A stretch of 35,925 nucleotides of DNA, taken from JAJPIG01 sp035531675. Its GTDB lineage: Bacteria; Desulfobacterota; Binatia; Binatales; Binataceae. Under the pieces are notes generated by a model. The model saw only the letters and a list, made by a program, of their open reading frames with translations. It was not told the origin of the DNA and did no database searches. Shown here piece by piece: positions 1-7,961 of this stretch (within the stretch, counting starts at the first letter, position 1; every line of letters begins with the position of its first letter). A program made the translations under genes and the position numbers. The stretch lies in assembly GCA_035531675.1 (NCBI GenBank), contig DATKSL010000015.1:1-35925 (forward strand), read 5' to 3'.

Positions 1-680
1 TTGCCCTTGACGGGATTCTCGATACACCAATCGATCATATCGCGTAGCAATGCGACCCGCTGCAACTGGACCTGGTACTTCGGGTAGGTCTCGGGATGGG
101 TGTTGGCGGCGTTGGGATGGCACATGTCGCAGCTCACGCCGATAGTGCTGCCGAGCAGCTTGGTGCTGTGAAACACCTTGTCGCCATAAGCGACGAAGGC
201 GTCGGTCTGCGCTTGCCAGATCATATAGTCGCGATCGTGGAAGCTCGCGTAGGTGTCACCCTGCTGACTCTTGAGCGGCGCCGCCGCGGCCGCGCCCGGT
301 CCTGCGATACTCGATGAGCCGGCAGGGTTGGCCGCGGGCGAGGCGCTGGCGTGAGGCGCGGCGCCGGTTTCCGCCTGAGCCATCACCCAGTGCTTACCCG
401 GATGCTTGCGCTGCCATTCGTCCATCAGCTTGCCGGTGACCGCCAGCGCCTGCGCATGACTCATCTGCTCGCCGGGCTTCAGCCCCTTGACCTCGGTCGA
501 GGTTACGCCGTCGCAAAGCTGCACGACCACGCCACCGTCCCTGGCCGGCGGCAGATGATGAGCCGGCGCTGCTTGTGCGTAAGCCTGGGAGCCACGATTG
601 CTGGCGTTTAGATAAACCGCAGCCGCTCCGATCGTCGCGCCGAACAACCCCGCGGCCACCAATTTCATTCGAGGTCCCAT
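1..680 (-). CDS. Secreted c-type cytochrome, SoxA/TsdA-like (partial, C-terminus beyond window edge)
   Basis: An open frame starts at ATG 680 and runs off the left edge after 226 codons. It is preceded by a strong ribosome site (GGGGAGG, about 4 bases before ATG). The N-terminus has a basic start, a hydrophobic stretch (about residues 6-24) and a possible AYAQA cleavage site, so export is expected. A Pro/Ala/Ser-rich linker (about 103-138) leads to a domain with one haem c site, C184-D-M-C187-H188. The later pattern (YPKY at 200-203, then RDMIDWC at 213-219) resembles the segment after the first haem in SoxA/TsdA-type thiosulfate-handling cytochromes. It is the last gene seen in the operon with the MauG-type peroxidase and the phosphoesterase, 45 bases after the latter, and may serve as their electron partner. 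The subfamily and any second haem cannot be judged from the fragment. Confidence 0.75.
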   Translation of the reverse strand, partial: MGPRMKLVAAGLFGATIGAAAVYLNASNRGSQAYAQAAPAHHLPPARDGGVVVQLCDGVTSTEVKGLKPGEQMSHAQALAVTGKLMDEWQRKHPGKHWVMAQAETGAAPHASASPAANPAGSSSIAGPGAAAAAPLKSQQGDTYASFHDRDYMIWQAQTDAFVAYGDKVFHSTKLLGSTIGVSCDMCHPNAANTHPETYPKYQVQLQRVALLRDMIDWCIENPVKG

Positions 681-725
681 GTTTCCTCCCCTGATGCGCA
701 AGAGCCGCAGCGCCTCCGCGTCGCC

Positions 726-1874
726 CTAGTAGCTCGCGAATTGCGGAGCCGGCGGCCGATCGACCTTGCCGCGCGATACCAGGTAATTCGCTTTGACCGT
801 GACCGGATTGCGATCCCAGAGATTGTAGACGGTATCGACCAGGCCGTCGGTCCGCGCCGTGAACTGGCCGTCGCCGCAGCCGTCGAGCTGATCGAACGGG
901 TCGGCCCGATTCATCTGGACGGTGAGCTTCGGCAGCCCCTCCGGCGCGTACGGCCACGGCCAGGCAGTGGAGAGTAACCCGTAAAAACTGATGTTCCCGA
1001 TCTGGTTGAGCAGCATTTGATGGGTGTGCCCGTGGATGACGGTCACCTTGTGGTACGGGCGCAGGATGGCCTGGACCTGCTCGGCGTCCTCGGTCCAGAA
1101 GTTCCAGTTGCGGTAGTACTTGTAGAGCGGTGAATGCGAGAAGACCAGGATCGGAGTCGTTGCCGGATACTTCGCCAGATCGTGCTTGAGCCATTCGCGC
1201 TGCTGCTCGCCGACCTCGAAGCGCGACTGAATGCCGTTATCCAATCCCGCCACCGTCTGCATGCGTTCCATCGGCGTCATCTTGCGGGCCGTCCAGAAAT
1301 CTTTCTCATAGACGCTCTGCAGCACCACCACATGGACGCCCTTCCAGTCGAACGAGTAGGTGGGTGGGCCGAACATCTCCTGCCACTTCTCGCCGAGATC
1401 GAGAAACCAGTCGTGCTCGCCGACCATCATCTTGACCGGCGCCTTGAGGGCACTGAGGATTTGCCGGCCCATCTCCAGTTGCGAGGGCTCGCCGAGCTGG
1501 GCCAGGTCGCCGCCGTACAGCACGAAGTCGGGTTGCGGATCGAGCGCGTTGACGTCATCGACCGCTTTGACGATAGAGCGCACGAAACGCTGGTTGAGCG
1601 TGCGCTCGTAGAGATGAGAATCCGAGATGTAGGCAAAGCGGAACGGTGCGCTGCCCGAGGCGCCGGTGCTGTCCCAGCCTTTCTGGACCGCGGCGTTGGC
1701 AACCTCGACCAACTGGAAGGTGTGCGGCGGGATAAGTCCCCGAGCCATTATCGCGCCCATCGTAGCGGCGCTGATCTTCAGAAAGGTGCGCCGGTCGCAG
1801 TTACGCAGCGCCTTCAGCAGGCGATCGCGATCTTCGTAATATTTCGTTTCGACGCTCTTATGACGGGCCGCCAT
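726..1874 (-). CDS. Tat-exported calcineurin-like metallophosphoesterase
   Basis: This 382-residue protein has a twin-arginine signal (R28-R29-T-F-L-K) followed by a hydrophobic segment, so it should be exported folded, with its metals, to the periplasm. The phosphoesterase metal motifs appear in order: D85-S-H87, GGD121-123, G152-E-H-D155, H247 (FSHSP) and H281-G-H-T-H285. The third motif is GEHD instead of the usual GNHD; the Asn normally bridges metal and phosphate, so metal or substrate use may be shifted. GEHD variants occur in some Tat-exported members of the family, so this need not mean loss of activity. The start at ATG 1874 has a strong GGGGAGGAG site. The gene lies 31 bases after the peroxidase gene and 45 before the cytochrome gene, in one operon. 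The substrate is unknown; a phosphodiester or phosphomonoester is expected from the family. Confidence 0.9.
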   Translation of the reverse strand: MAARHKSVETKYYEDRDRLLKALRNCDRRTFLKISAATMGAIMARGLIPPHTFQLVEVANAAVQKGWDSTGASGSAPFRFAYISDSHLYERTLNQRFVRSIVKAVDDVNALDPQPDFVLYGGDLAQLGEPSQLEMGRQILSALKAPVKMMVGEHDWFLDLGEKWQEMFGPPTYSFDWKGVHVVVLQSVYEKDFWTARKMTPMERMQTVAGLDNGIQSRFEVGEQQREWLKHDLAKYPATTPILVFSHSPLYKYYRNWNFWTEDAEQVQAILRPYHKVTVIHGHTHQMLLNQIGNISFYGLLSTAWPWPYAPEGLPKLTVQMNRADPFDQLDGCGDGQFTARTDGLVDTVYNLWDRNPVTVKANYLVSRGKVDRPPAPQFASY

Positions 1875-1905
1875 GATTGCTCCTCCCCTGATGGAATCGC
1901 CGAGG

Positions 1906-3228
1906 TTAGTCTCCGCCCAGCAGCGCAGGATTCAGGCTCATCTCGTTCTGGCCGGGTCCGATGTCGCCGAACGGTCCGGCAAAACCGGGGCCGTTGCGAC
2001 CGATGTGCCCCATGGCGGCGGCGGTATCGCGTTGCGGCCGGGTCGTGCGCGAGTTCTTGAACTGGCGTTCATACTCCTGCTTCGCCTGCGCCATGTAAGG
2101 CTCGCTGGTGAGCGAGAGCAAAAACACCGCCAGGTCGTCCTCCTGCTGTTCGCTAAGGCCAAGCGGAACGATGCCGCCGTCGAGAAACGGATTCTGTACC
2201 CCGCCCTTGTTGTAATGGTCGAGCGTATCCCAAATCGTGGCCTGCGAACCGTCGTGAAAATAAGGTTCGGTGAGGTACAGGTTGCGCAGATCCATGGTCC
2301 GGAAGGCGCCGATGTCATGCGGCTGCTTGGTCACCAGAAAACGGCCGAGCTCGCTCAAGTTGGTGGAGATGGCGAGTCGATCGAGTTGTTGTACGCCGCC
2401 GCCACCTTTCGTCAGCAGGGCCAGCGCCTGGCGTGCGTGCGGAACGAATTTCGCGCTGTGCGCCGAGACGCCGATATTATGGTAGCGATCGTCGCTGAAG
2501 GTCGGACGGGTCGGGTTCCAGCCGTGGCACGACATGCAGCGGCCCTGGCCGTTGAAGATCGCCCAGCCGCGCTGTTGCTGCGCGGTCAGCGCGCTCGCGT
2601 CGCCGGCCATGAAGCGGTCGAAGGGCGAGTCAAACGCGATTAGCGTGCGCTCGTACGCGGCGATGGCTCGCACCAGGTCGTCGTAGTCGGGCGCACGATG
2701 AAAGACCGCCATGAAGCCTTGCTGATACTCGGGAATCGAATTGATCTTCTTGACCACCGTCGCCTGGTCCGGCATCCCCATTTCGACCGGGTTCAGAATC
2801 GGATCGCGGGCCTGATCCTCCAGCGTCGGTCGGCGGCCGTCCCAGAACTGCTCGATGTTGAAGGTCGAGTCGAGAATCGTCGGGGCGTTGCGCTGACCGA
2901 ACTTGGCGTGCACTCCCATCGAGGTCGGCAACTGATCGGTGAAGCCCTTGTCCGGGTCGTGGCAGTTGGCGCAGGCGACAGTATCGTCGACCGACAGTCG
3001 CGGATCGAAGAACAGCGCCTTGCCCAGTGCGATCTTGGCTGGGGTCTGAGGATTGTCCGGCGGCAGCGAGAATTTGTAGAGCTGATCGGGGAAGCCCGTC
3101 TGATGGGTGCTCTTGGGCTCCGCCAGCGCGCCGGGTTTGGGCGCCGGCATGGTCGCGATCGCTGCGTGGTCCGCGGCAATCGCAATCACCACGGCGGCGA
3201 GAACTACGGCTGCGAAAATCCTGGCCAT
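1906..3228 (-). CDS. Di-haem cytochrome c peroxidase / MauG-family protein
   Basis: A 440-residue secreted protein with two haem c sites, C86-A-N-C89-H90 and C231-M-S-C234-H235, the hallmark of bacterial cytochrome c peroxidases and MauG-type oxidases. Other family signatures are the ALFFDPRLS segment at 71-79 just before the first haem and NPVEMG at 146-151. Residues 1 to about 22 form a signal peptide. An in-frame start 16 codons upstream (3276) exists, but ATG 3228 is preferred because of a near-perfect AAGGAGGAG site 6 bases ahead and because the signal peptide begins there. Family members reduce peroxide with electrons from small cytochromes or oxidise protein side chains. A cytochrome gene two positions downstream fits the first role, but no amine-dehydrogenase gene is visible to support a strict MauG role. 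It is the first gene of the operon. Confidence 0.93.
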   Translation of the reverse strand: MARIFAAVVLAAVVIAIAADHAAIATMPAPKPGALAEPKSTHQTGFPDQLYKFSLPPDNPQTPAKIALGKALFFDPRLSVDDTVACANCHDPDKGFTDQLPTSMGVHAKFGQRNAPTILDSTFNIEQFWDGRRPTLEDQARDPILNPVEMGMPDQATVVKKINSIPEYQQGFMAVFHRAPDYDDLVRAIAAYERTLIAFDSPFDRFMAGDASALTAQQQRGWAIFNGQGRCMSCHGWNPTRPTFSDDRYHNIGVSAHSAKFVPHARQALALLTKGGGGVQQLDRLAISTNLSELGRFLVTKQPHDIGAFRTMDLRNLYLTEPYFHDGSQATIWDTLDHYNKGGVQNPFLDGGIVPLGLSEQQEDDLAVFLLSLTSEPYMAQAKQEYERQFKNSRTTRPQRDTAAAMGHIGRNGPGFAGPFGDIGPGQNEMSLNPALLGGD

Positions 3229-3376
3229 TACCGTCTCCTCCTTGGCGCGAATTCCATCAGCGCCACGAAACGCCAATCAGGCTGGCCGCAACTCGGATCC
3301 CGGATCCCGCAACACCTGTTTGCGTGGAGCGACTCCGTTTGCTCTCTCTTGCATGGAGCCCCCGCGCGATAACTAA

Positions 3377-3405
3377 CTTATATTCATTGACTGCGATTTT
3401 CTCAA
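3377..3405 (-). promoter_or_regulatory. Sigma70-type promoter for the peroxidase operon
   Basis: On the minus strand, TTGAGA (3405-3400) and TATAAG (3382-3377) are separated by exactly 17 bases, each one mismatch from consensus. Transcription would begin near 3370, giving a leader of about 140 bases before ATG 3228. The whole divergent gap 3229-3555 (327 bases) holds no gene I can support. It is visibly richer in A/T around 3370-3420 than its surroundings. No clear plus-strand promoter for the methyltransferase gene was found in it. Confidence 0.55.
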
Positions 3406-3555
3406 CGTTGATGAAACCGGCAAAGAGGATGGGTTGAAAGCGCCGGACGAAACCGGGTAGTTAACAGGCGGCGTGGAAGCTTCATCGCAGATCGCAAGCT
3501 AATTCTGAATCATGGTGAATCGTGCTCGATGGCACGGCAGATGCGGAGGGCTGGC

Positions 3556-4251
3556 ATGGCAAGACACTGTAAGGCGGGAATCGCGGTTCTCGCTGTCGCG
3601 TTGTTGTTCGGAATCGGATCGACGAATGCTGTTGCACAGCTTCAGCAACTGCCGGCCGACAAGTACATCGCCCGGATGAACAAGCCCGGCCGCGACCTGA
3701 AGGTTCACGAAGTTATCGCGAAACTGAAACTCAAGCCGGGCGACGTGGTGGCGGATATCGGCTCCGGCAGCGGCGCCTTTTCAATTCCGATGGCCAAGGC
3801 GATCGCTCCGAATGGCACCTTGTATGCGGTCGATATCGACCAGAAGATGCTCGATTACGTCGCCAAGCGGGCCAAGGAGGCGGGCGTAACCAACCTGCAC
3901 ACGGTGCTGGGCGGCTACGACGATCCCAAGCTGCCGGTGAAGAACGTCGACGTGGCTTTTTTCCATCGCGTGCTGCACATGATCGAGCATCGCGAGGCCT
4001 ACCTGGACGCGGTTGCGAAGTACCTGAAGCCCGACGGGCGGGTCGTGGTGATCGACAAGAATCCCGAAGATTCACCGGACAACTGGATGTGGCTCAAGCA
4101 GTCGGACGTGGACTCGTGGATGGCCGCGATCGGGTTCTACCCGGTGCAGCATTTCGGCATCTACGACGATCGATATTTCGTCGTCTACCAGCGTCCCTAC
4201 GGCAACAGCCCGCTGGTGACGAAGCATGAGGCAGGATTGGCGGGGCAGTGA
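3556..4251 (+). CDS. Class I SAM-dependent methyltransferase with N-terminal signal peptide
   Basis: The 231-residue product begins with a clear signal peptide (basic start, hydrophobic 8-20, NAVAQ cleavage site near 28) and then a Rossmann methyltransferase fold. Motif I is DIGSGSG (67-73), with the acidic motif II in YAVDID (90-95) and a post-I/IV region around FFHRVLH. The start at ATG 3556 is preferred over ATG 3529 because GGAGGG lies 5 bases upstream and the signal peptide is then standard. A methyltransferase outside the cytoplasm is odd, because S-adenosylmethionine is not known to be supplied there. Either the hydrophobic segment is an uncleaved anchor facing inward or the domain binds something else. 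The gene is divergent from the peroxidase operon and convergent with the Asp-box protein gene. The substrate is unknown. Confidence 0.85.
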   Translation: MARHCKAGIAVLAVALLFGIGSTNAVAQLQQLPADKYIARMNKPGRDLKVHEVIAKLKLKPGDVVADIGSGSGAFSIPMAKAIAPNGTLYAVDIDQKMLDYVAKRAKEAGVTNLHTVLGGYDDPKLPVKNVDVAFFHRVLHMIEHREAYLDAVAKYLKPDGRVVVIDKNPEDSPDNWMWLKQSDVDSWMAAIGFYPVQHFGIYDDRYFVVYQRPYGNSPLVTKHEAGLAGQ

Positions 4252-4294
4252 TCGCGCTGCCTCCCGCCGCTCACAAAGGCTGCGACGAAATAGC

Positions 4295-5401
4295 TCAGGC
4301 GGCGGCCCCGAAACCCTCCTTGAGGATCATGTAGTGGCCGCCCTTTGAGATCGCGGGAAGCCGCTCCGCGATCTTGCGCCAGTTTTCGCCCTCATCGTCG
4401 CTATAGAAAACGTCCCCGTCGGTATTGCCGAGGAACAGGGCGCAGGAACCGTTCCAGGCCTCCAGCGTCATGGCCTCGTAATTCGCCTTCATCGGCTCCG
4501 GCAGTCCGCGCATCGCCAACTCCCAGGTTTTTCCCCCGTCGCGGCTGCGCGCAACCGCGGATTCGGCGTTTTTGCTTTGCAGCCAAAAGCCGGGGTTTTG
4601 CCGCGCCCCGGCGACGAACATCAGATCCTCGCGCTGGGGATGAAAAACCAGCGGGTCGGGATAGCCGATCCTAGCAACGCGATCCTTGTCGTTCTGCCAC
4701 GTCCTCCCGCCGTCGAGGCTGTGAAACAGGCCGAAGCCGGTCGGCATGAACATCTCCTGCGGATGCGAGGGCCGGATGATAAGCCGATGGGCGTCGCCCT
4801 CGGACTCCTTCAGAACGCCGCCCGGGCCGAGCAGGTCGTGCCAGGTCGCGCCGCCGTCCGTGCTGCGGAGCAGTTCGCCCTGTTCCACGCAGGAGTAGAT
4901 GCAGTCGGGATTGTGGGGATCGATCGCGATCACCTTGACGTGCGCGACATGCGGCGGGGCCGGGAAGCTCCATTCTTTCACGTTCGGGACTGACCTCATC
5001 GAGGACAACTCCCGCCAGCTCGCGCCCAGATCTTCGCTGACGAAAAGATGAGCGGGCTCGGTGCCGGCGTAAATGCGCACGCACCCGCCGGCCTTTGAAC
5101 AAGCGACCGAGTAGGCGTTGAGCGAGGTAAGCCCCTGGTTGCAGAAGCTCCAGTTGCGGCCGGAGTCGCGGCTGACCGCGATTCCTCCGTTATGCGTGGC
5201 AGCGAACATCGCGCCGCTTGACGGCTCGATCAGCAGCGAGCAGACGTGGTAGCCGTTGAGCGAGTGGCGGACGTTTTTCCACGCTCCGCCGCTGTCCCGG
5301 GCCAGCAGGAAGACCCCATCCGTGGTCCCCACGAATAGTTCGTTGGACGGCGCGCTGGAGGAATAAATCGCTTCTCCTGAGTGCGACAGACAGATTGCCA
5401 T
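4295..5401 (-). CDS. Asp-box (BNR/sortilin-like) beta-propeller protein
   Basis: A 368-residue protein made of repeated beta-propeller blades. At least six Asp-box signatures of the type S-x-D-x-G-x-x-W are seen, including SRDSGRNW, SEDLGASW, STDGGATW, SLDGGRTW, SRDGGKTW and SDDEGENW. This is the pattern of the WD40/YVTN/BNR-like, sialidase/VPS10-type propellers. No signal peptide or catalytic sialidase residues are evident, so it is more likely a scaffold, binding or cofactor-less protein than a glycosidase. The start at ATG 5401 follows a good GGGAGG site. It is convergent with the methyltransferase gene (43 bases apart) and downstream of the SGNH-like gene on the same strand, 131 bases away. 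The function is unknown; a larger secreted Asp-box protein lies at 21553. Confidence 0.85.
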   Translation of the reverse strand: MAICLSHSGEAIYSSSAPSNELFVGTTDGVFLLARDSGGAWKNVRHSLNGYHVCSLLIEPSSGAMFAATHNGGIAVSRDSGRNWSFCNQGLTSLNAYSVACSKAGGCVRIYAGTEPAHLFVSEDLGASWRELSSMRSVPNVKEWSFPAPPHVAHVKVIAIDPHNPDCIYSCVEQGELLRSTDGGATWHDLLGPGGVLKESEGDAHRLIIRPSHPQEMFMPTGFGLFHSLDGGRTWQNDKDRVARIGYPDPLVFHPQREDLMFVAGARQNPGFWLQSKNAESAVARSRDGGKTWELAMRGLPEPMKANYEAMTLEAWNGSCALFLGNTDGDVFYSDDEGENWRKIAERLPAISKGGHYMILKEGFGAAA

Positions 5402-5532
5402 TGCTCTCGACCTCCCGGAGCGCTGCCTGCCATTAGGCCATTAGGATGGACCGGCCGCGCAGTGCTCTCTTCCTTATACCGAAGGTCGGCCCGAGTTAGA
5501 AACAGGTCGCCGGACGCGCCACAGGCACCAGC

Positions 5533-6696
5533 TCACTTGCATCCGCCGACCGTGCGCGCCAGAAAACCGCCGATCAGCCGATCTGCGGTCGCGTTTGGAT
5601 GCTGGTCGAAGGGCGAGATGACGTACTTCAGGCGCTTGGTGTTCAGGTCGGGAATGATGTCGCTGACCCGATAGACGGTGATGTGCTTTTGCGTCAGCGC
5701 CCGAACCATTTGGCGAGAACCCGCGCTGTTGTCCCAAAAGACCACGACAAATCGCGCACCATAACGCTGCTTGATCAGGTCGCGCGCCCGCCCGACCACG
5801 GCGGCGAACAGCGCCACATCGGCGGGTGAGCGCCGCCATCTGAGGTGAGCCCTGATGTAGCGACAGGTCCAGCATCGGCGCATCAGGTGAGCCCACTTAT
5901 CGGCATGACGATGAAAGGGGCCGGTGTAGCGCACCGCACCGTCGGGCTCGAGAACGTAACGCGGCCCGTAACGATCCCATTGGTCATAGCCGGCCGCGCG
6001 ACGCACGTGATCCGGAATCGCTTCGTAGATCACCAGATTCAGCCGTTTGGCGATCCTTTCCACCCGGCCCGTTTCGATCGCCCGCAGCATCTGATGCGGC
6101 CCGTAGCCGCCAAAGGCGAAGTTGAATCCTTGATACCGGCCATCGCTCGCCCGCACGAAATAGTACGGCATGGTCTGATCGTCGTTCAGTCCCTCGCCGA
6201 AGGCGAAGGAGCCGCCGAAAAACGCCACCTTGCAGGTAGCCGCCTGGTTGGTGCCGGGAAGCTCTCGCAGATCGTCGGCCGCGATGGTGTAGACCACGTC
6301 GTAGATCAGCTGGTCGTCGTGATGTTCCGTTACCTTCACGCGCACGCCCGCTACCGGGGCGTATCCGAGCTGATGGTCCATTCTGATCAGTTTCGGCTGC
6401 ATAACACGGTGGAGATGCGGCCGGCCGATCACGAAAAAGAGCACTTCAGCTCCCGCCAGGCAAAGGAAAATCGTCGCCAGCGTCAGGGCGTAATCCCTGA
6501 GCGACGGCCGCCGCAGCAGGATCACGGCGCTCCCGGCCCATAAGGCCGCGAACACGAAGTAGCCTGCCAGCGGGATCGGGAAGCGGGTGATCTCAATGGC
6601 GCCAACGCCCAGGCCGGTCGCGACCAGCAGCGCTGCCAGCATCCCAAACCGTGGCGTGCCTGTCGGTGGAGTCTTTACGGATTGCTCGCTCGTCAT
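5533..6696 (-). CDS. Membrane-anchored SGNH-hydrolase-like protein
   Basis: A 387-residue protein with three hydrophobic segments at the N-terminus (about 17-36, 42-61 and 69-91), then a soluble domain. That domain carries SGNH/GDSL-type landmarks: the nucleophile block FFGGSFAFGEG with S163, a Gly-rich block FAFGGYG (193-199), and near the C-terminus D364-x-H366 as candidate catalytic pair. The family includes esterases and O-acetyl transferases or esterases acting on cell-surface glycans and lipids; which applies here cannot be told. ATG 6696 has a GGAAGG site about 6 bases upstream. It is divergently placed from the dehydrogenase gene, with a 172-base gap. The assignment rests on the three short blocks, so the fold is likely but the activity is uncertain. 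Confidence 0.78.
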   Translation of the reverse strand: MTSEQSVKTPPTGTPRFGMLAALLVATGLGVGAIEITRFPIPLAGYFVFAALWAGSAVILLRRPSLRDYALTLATIFLCLAGAEVLFFVIGRPHLHRVMQPKLIRMDHQLGYAPVAGVRVKVTEHHDDQLIYDVVYTIAADDLRELPGTNQAATCKVAFFGGSFAFGEGLNDDQTMPYYFVRASDGRYQGFNFAFGGYGPHQMLRAIETGRVERIAKRLNLVIYEAIPDHVRRAAGYDQWDRYGPRYVLEPDGAVRYTGPFHRHADKWAHLMRRCWTCRYIRAHLRWRRSPADVALFAAVVGRARDLIKQRYGARFVVVFWDNSAGSRQMVRALTQKHITVYRVSDIIPDLNTKRLKYVISPFDQHPNATADRLIGGFLARTVGGCK

Positions 6697-6868
6697 CCCT
6701 GCCTTCCTAATCGACCGTGGCCCTTTAGTGTAGCCGTGTTACGACCATGAAACTTCGCTTGACCACCGGGCGCCGCCGATGCGAACTTCCGAACAGTGCG
6801 CGGGCAGGGCGGGCATGGTGGACTCGCCGGGGTTGTAACGATCGGAAGTAGTTCAGGCCGATAACGAG

Positions 6869-7915
6869 GTGCCGAACGTGCTTGGAATATGCAAAACCAA
6901 AGCTGAAAAGGGCGGCCTGGAGTTGTGCGAGTTGGAGGTGGCGGAACCGGGGCCCGGCGAAATCAAGCTCAAGGTTGGCGCGACCGGAATCTGCGGCACC
7001 GACCTGCACATCTATCACTGGGTGCCGTGGGCGGCGCGCCAGATTAAGGTTCCGCAGATTCTGGGTCATGAGATCAGCGGTCGTGTCGAGGCGCTTGGCG
7101 AGGGAGTCACGGGTATCAAGCGGGGCGATCTGGTCAGTCTCGAAAGTCATATATTTTGCGGCGGTTGCCATCAATGCCTTACCGGCAAAGCGCATCTTTG
7201 CGCGCAGTTGCACTACCCCGGCATCGACCGGCCGGGCGGTCTGGCCGAATACGTCTGCGTGCCGGCGCGAATCGCATGGGTTCATCACGTTCCGGTCTCG
7301 ATGCAGGTGGCGGCGATGTTCGAGCCATTCGGGATCGCCGTGCAGGCCTGCCTGGAAGGCTGCGGAGTGTCGGGACAGGACGTGCTGATCACCGGCTGCG
7401 GGCCGATCGGCCTGATGGCGGTTGCGGTTGCCCGTGCGCTCGGCGCAGCGCGGGTGATCGCCACTGACCGCGCCGCGCCGCGCCTGCGGGCGGCCGCCGA
7501 GATGGGCGCCGACCGGGTAATCAACGTGGGCGAAGAGGACCCGGTTGCAGCGGTGATGGACCTGACGGGGCGCAAGGGCGCGGACGTTGCGATGGAGTAC
7601 TCGGGCCAGGAGCAGGCGCTTTCCCAGGCCCTCGAAGCGCTGACTCGGGGCGGCGACCTGCGTCTGATCGGCGCCCCCGACAATCCCGTCAGCCTGGATT
7701 TAAATCGTATAATACTTAAGGGTATCAACGTGCAGGGCATCCATGGCCGTAAGATCTTTCACAGTTGGTCGCATGCGAGCCGACTGGTATATAGCGGCAA
7801 GGTGGATCTGCGGCCATTGGTGAGCCACGTGCTGCCGTTGCGCGACGGCCTGCGCGCCTTCGATCTTATCGAGCGGGGCGAAGCAGTGAAGGTGCTGATT
7901 CAACCGGAAGGGTAG
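6869..7915 (+). CDS. Zinc-dependent medium-chain dehydrogenase, L-threonine 3-dehydrogenase-like
   Basis: A 348-residue medium-chain alcohol dehydrogenase. Catalytic zinc ligands are C42 (GICGTD), H67-E68 (GHE) and E152 (EPFG). Structural zinc cysteines are C97, C100, C103 and C111. The NAD(P)-binding turn is G176-C-G-P-I-G181. The segment TDLHIYHWVPWA (44-55) and the late GIHGRKIF resemble E. coli Tdh, so oxidation of a vicinal amino/hydroxy or diol substrate with NAD is reasonable. No 2-amino-3-ketobutyrate ligase gene accompanies it. Instead it sits 46 bases upstream of a Rieske oxygenase pair on the same strand. It may therefore dehydrogenate a dihydrodiol or other alcohol in that catabolic pathway (inference). 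The start is GTG 6869, with only a weak ribosome site, chosen because it gives the normal family N-terminus. Confidence 0.9.
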   Translation: MPNVLGICKTKAEKGGLELCELEVAEPGPGEIKLKVGATGICGTDLHIYHWVPWAARQIKVPQILGHEISGRVEALGEGVTGIKRGDLVSLESHIFCGGCHQCLTGKAHLCAQLHYPGIDRPGGLAEYVCVPARIAWVHHVPVSMQVAAMFEPFGIAVQACLEGCGVSGQDVLITGCGPIGLMAVAVARALGAARVIATDRAAPRLRAAAEMGADRVINVGEEDPVAAVMDLTGRKGADVAMEYSGQEQALSQALEALTRGGDLRLIGAPDNPVSLDLNRIILKGINVQGIHGRKIFHSWSHASRLVYSGKVDLRPLVSHVLPLRDGLRAFDLIERGEAVKVLIQPEG

Positions 7916-7961
7916 CGGCCGGAACGGTAAAGCTCGATACGGTTAGCGCACAGAGGTTGCC

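Noticed and set aside
1134..2643. Overlapping plus-strand frames of 308 and 256 codons
   Set aside because: They mirror the phosphoesterase and peroxidase genes, which have full catalytic motifs and strong ribosome sites.
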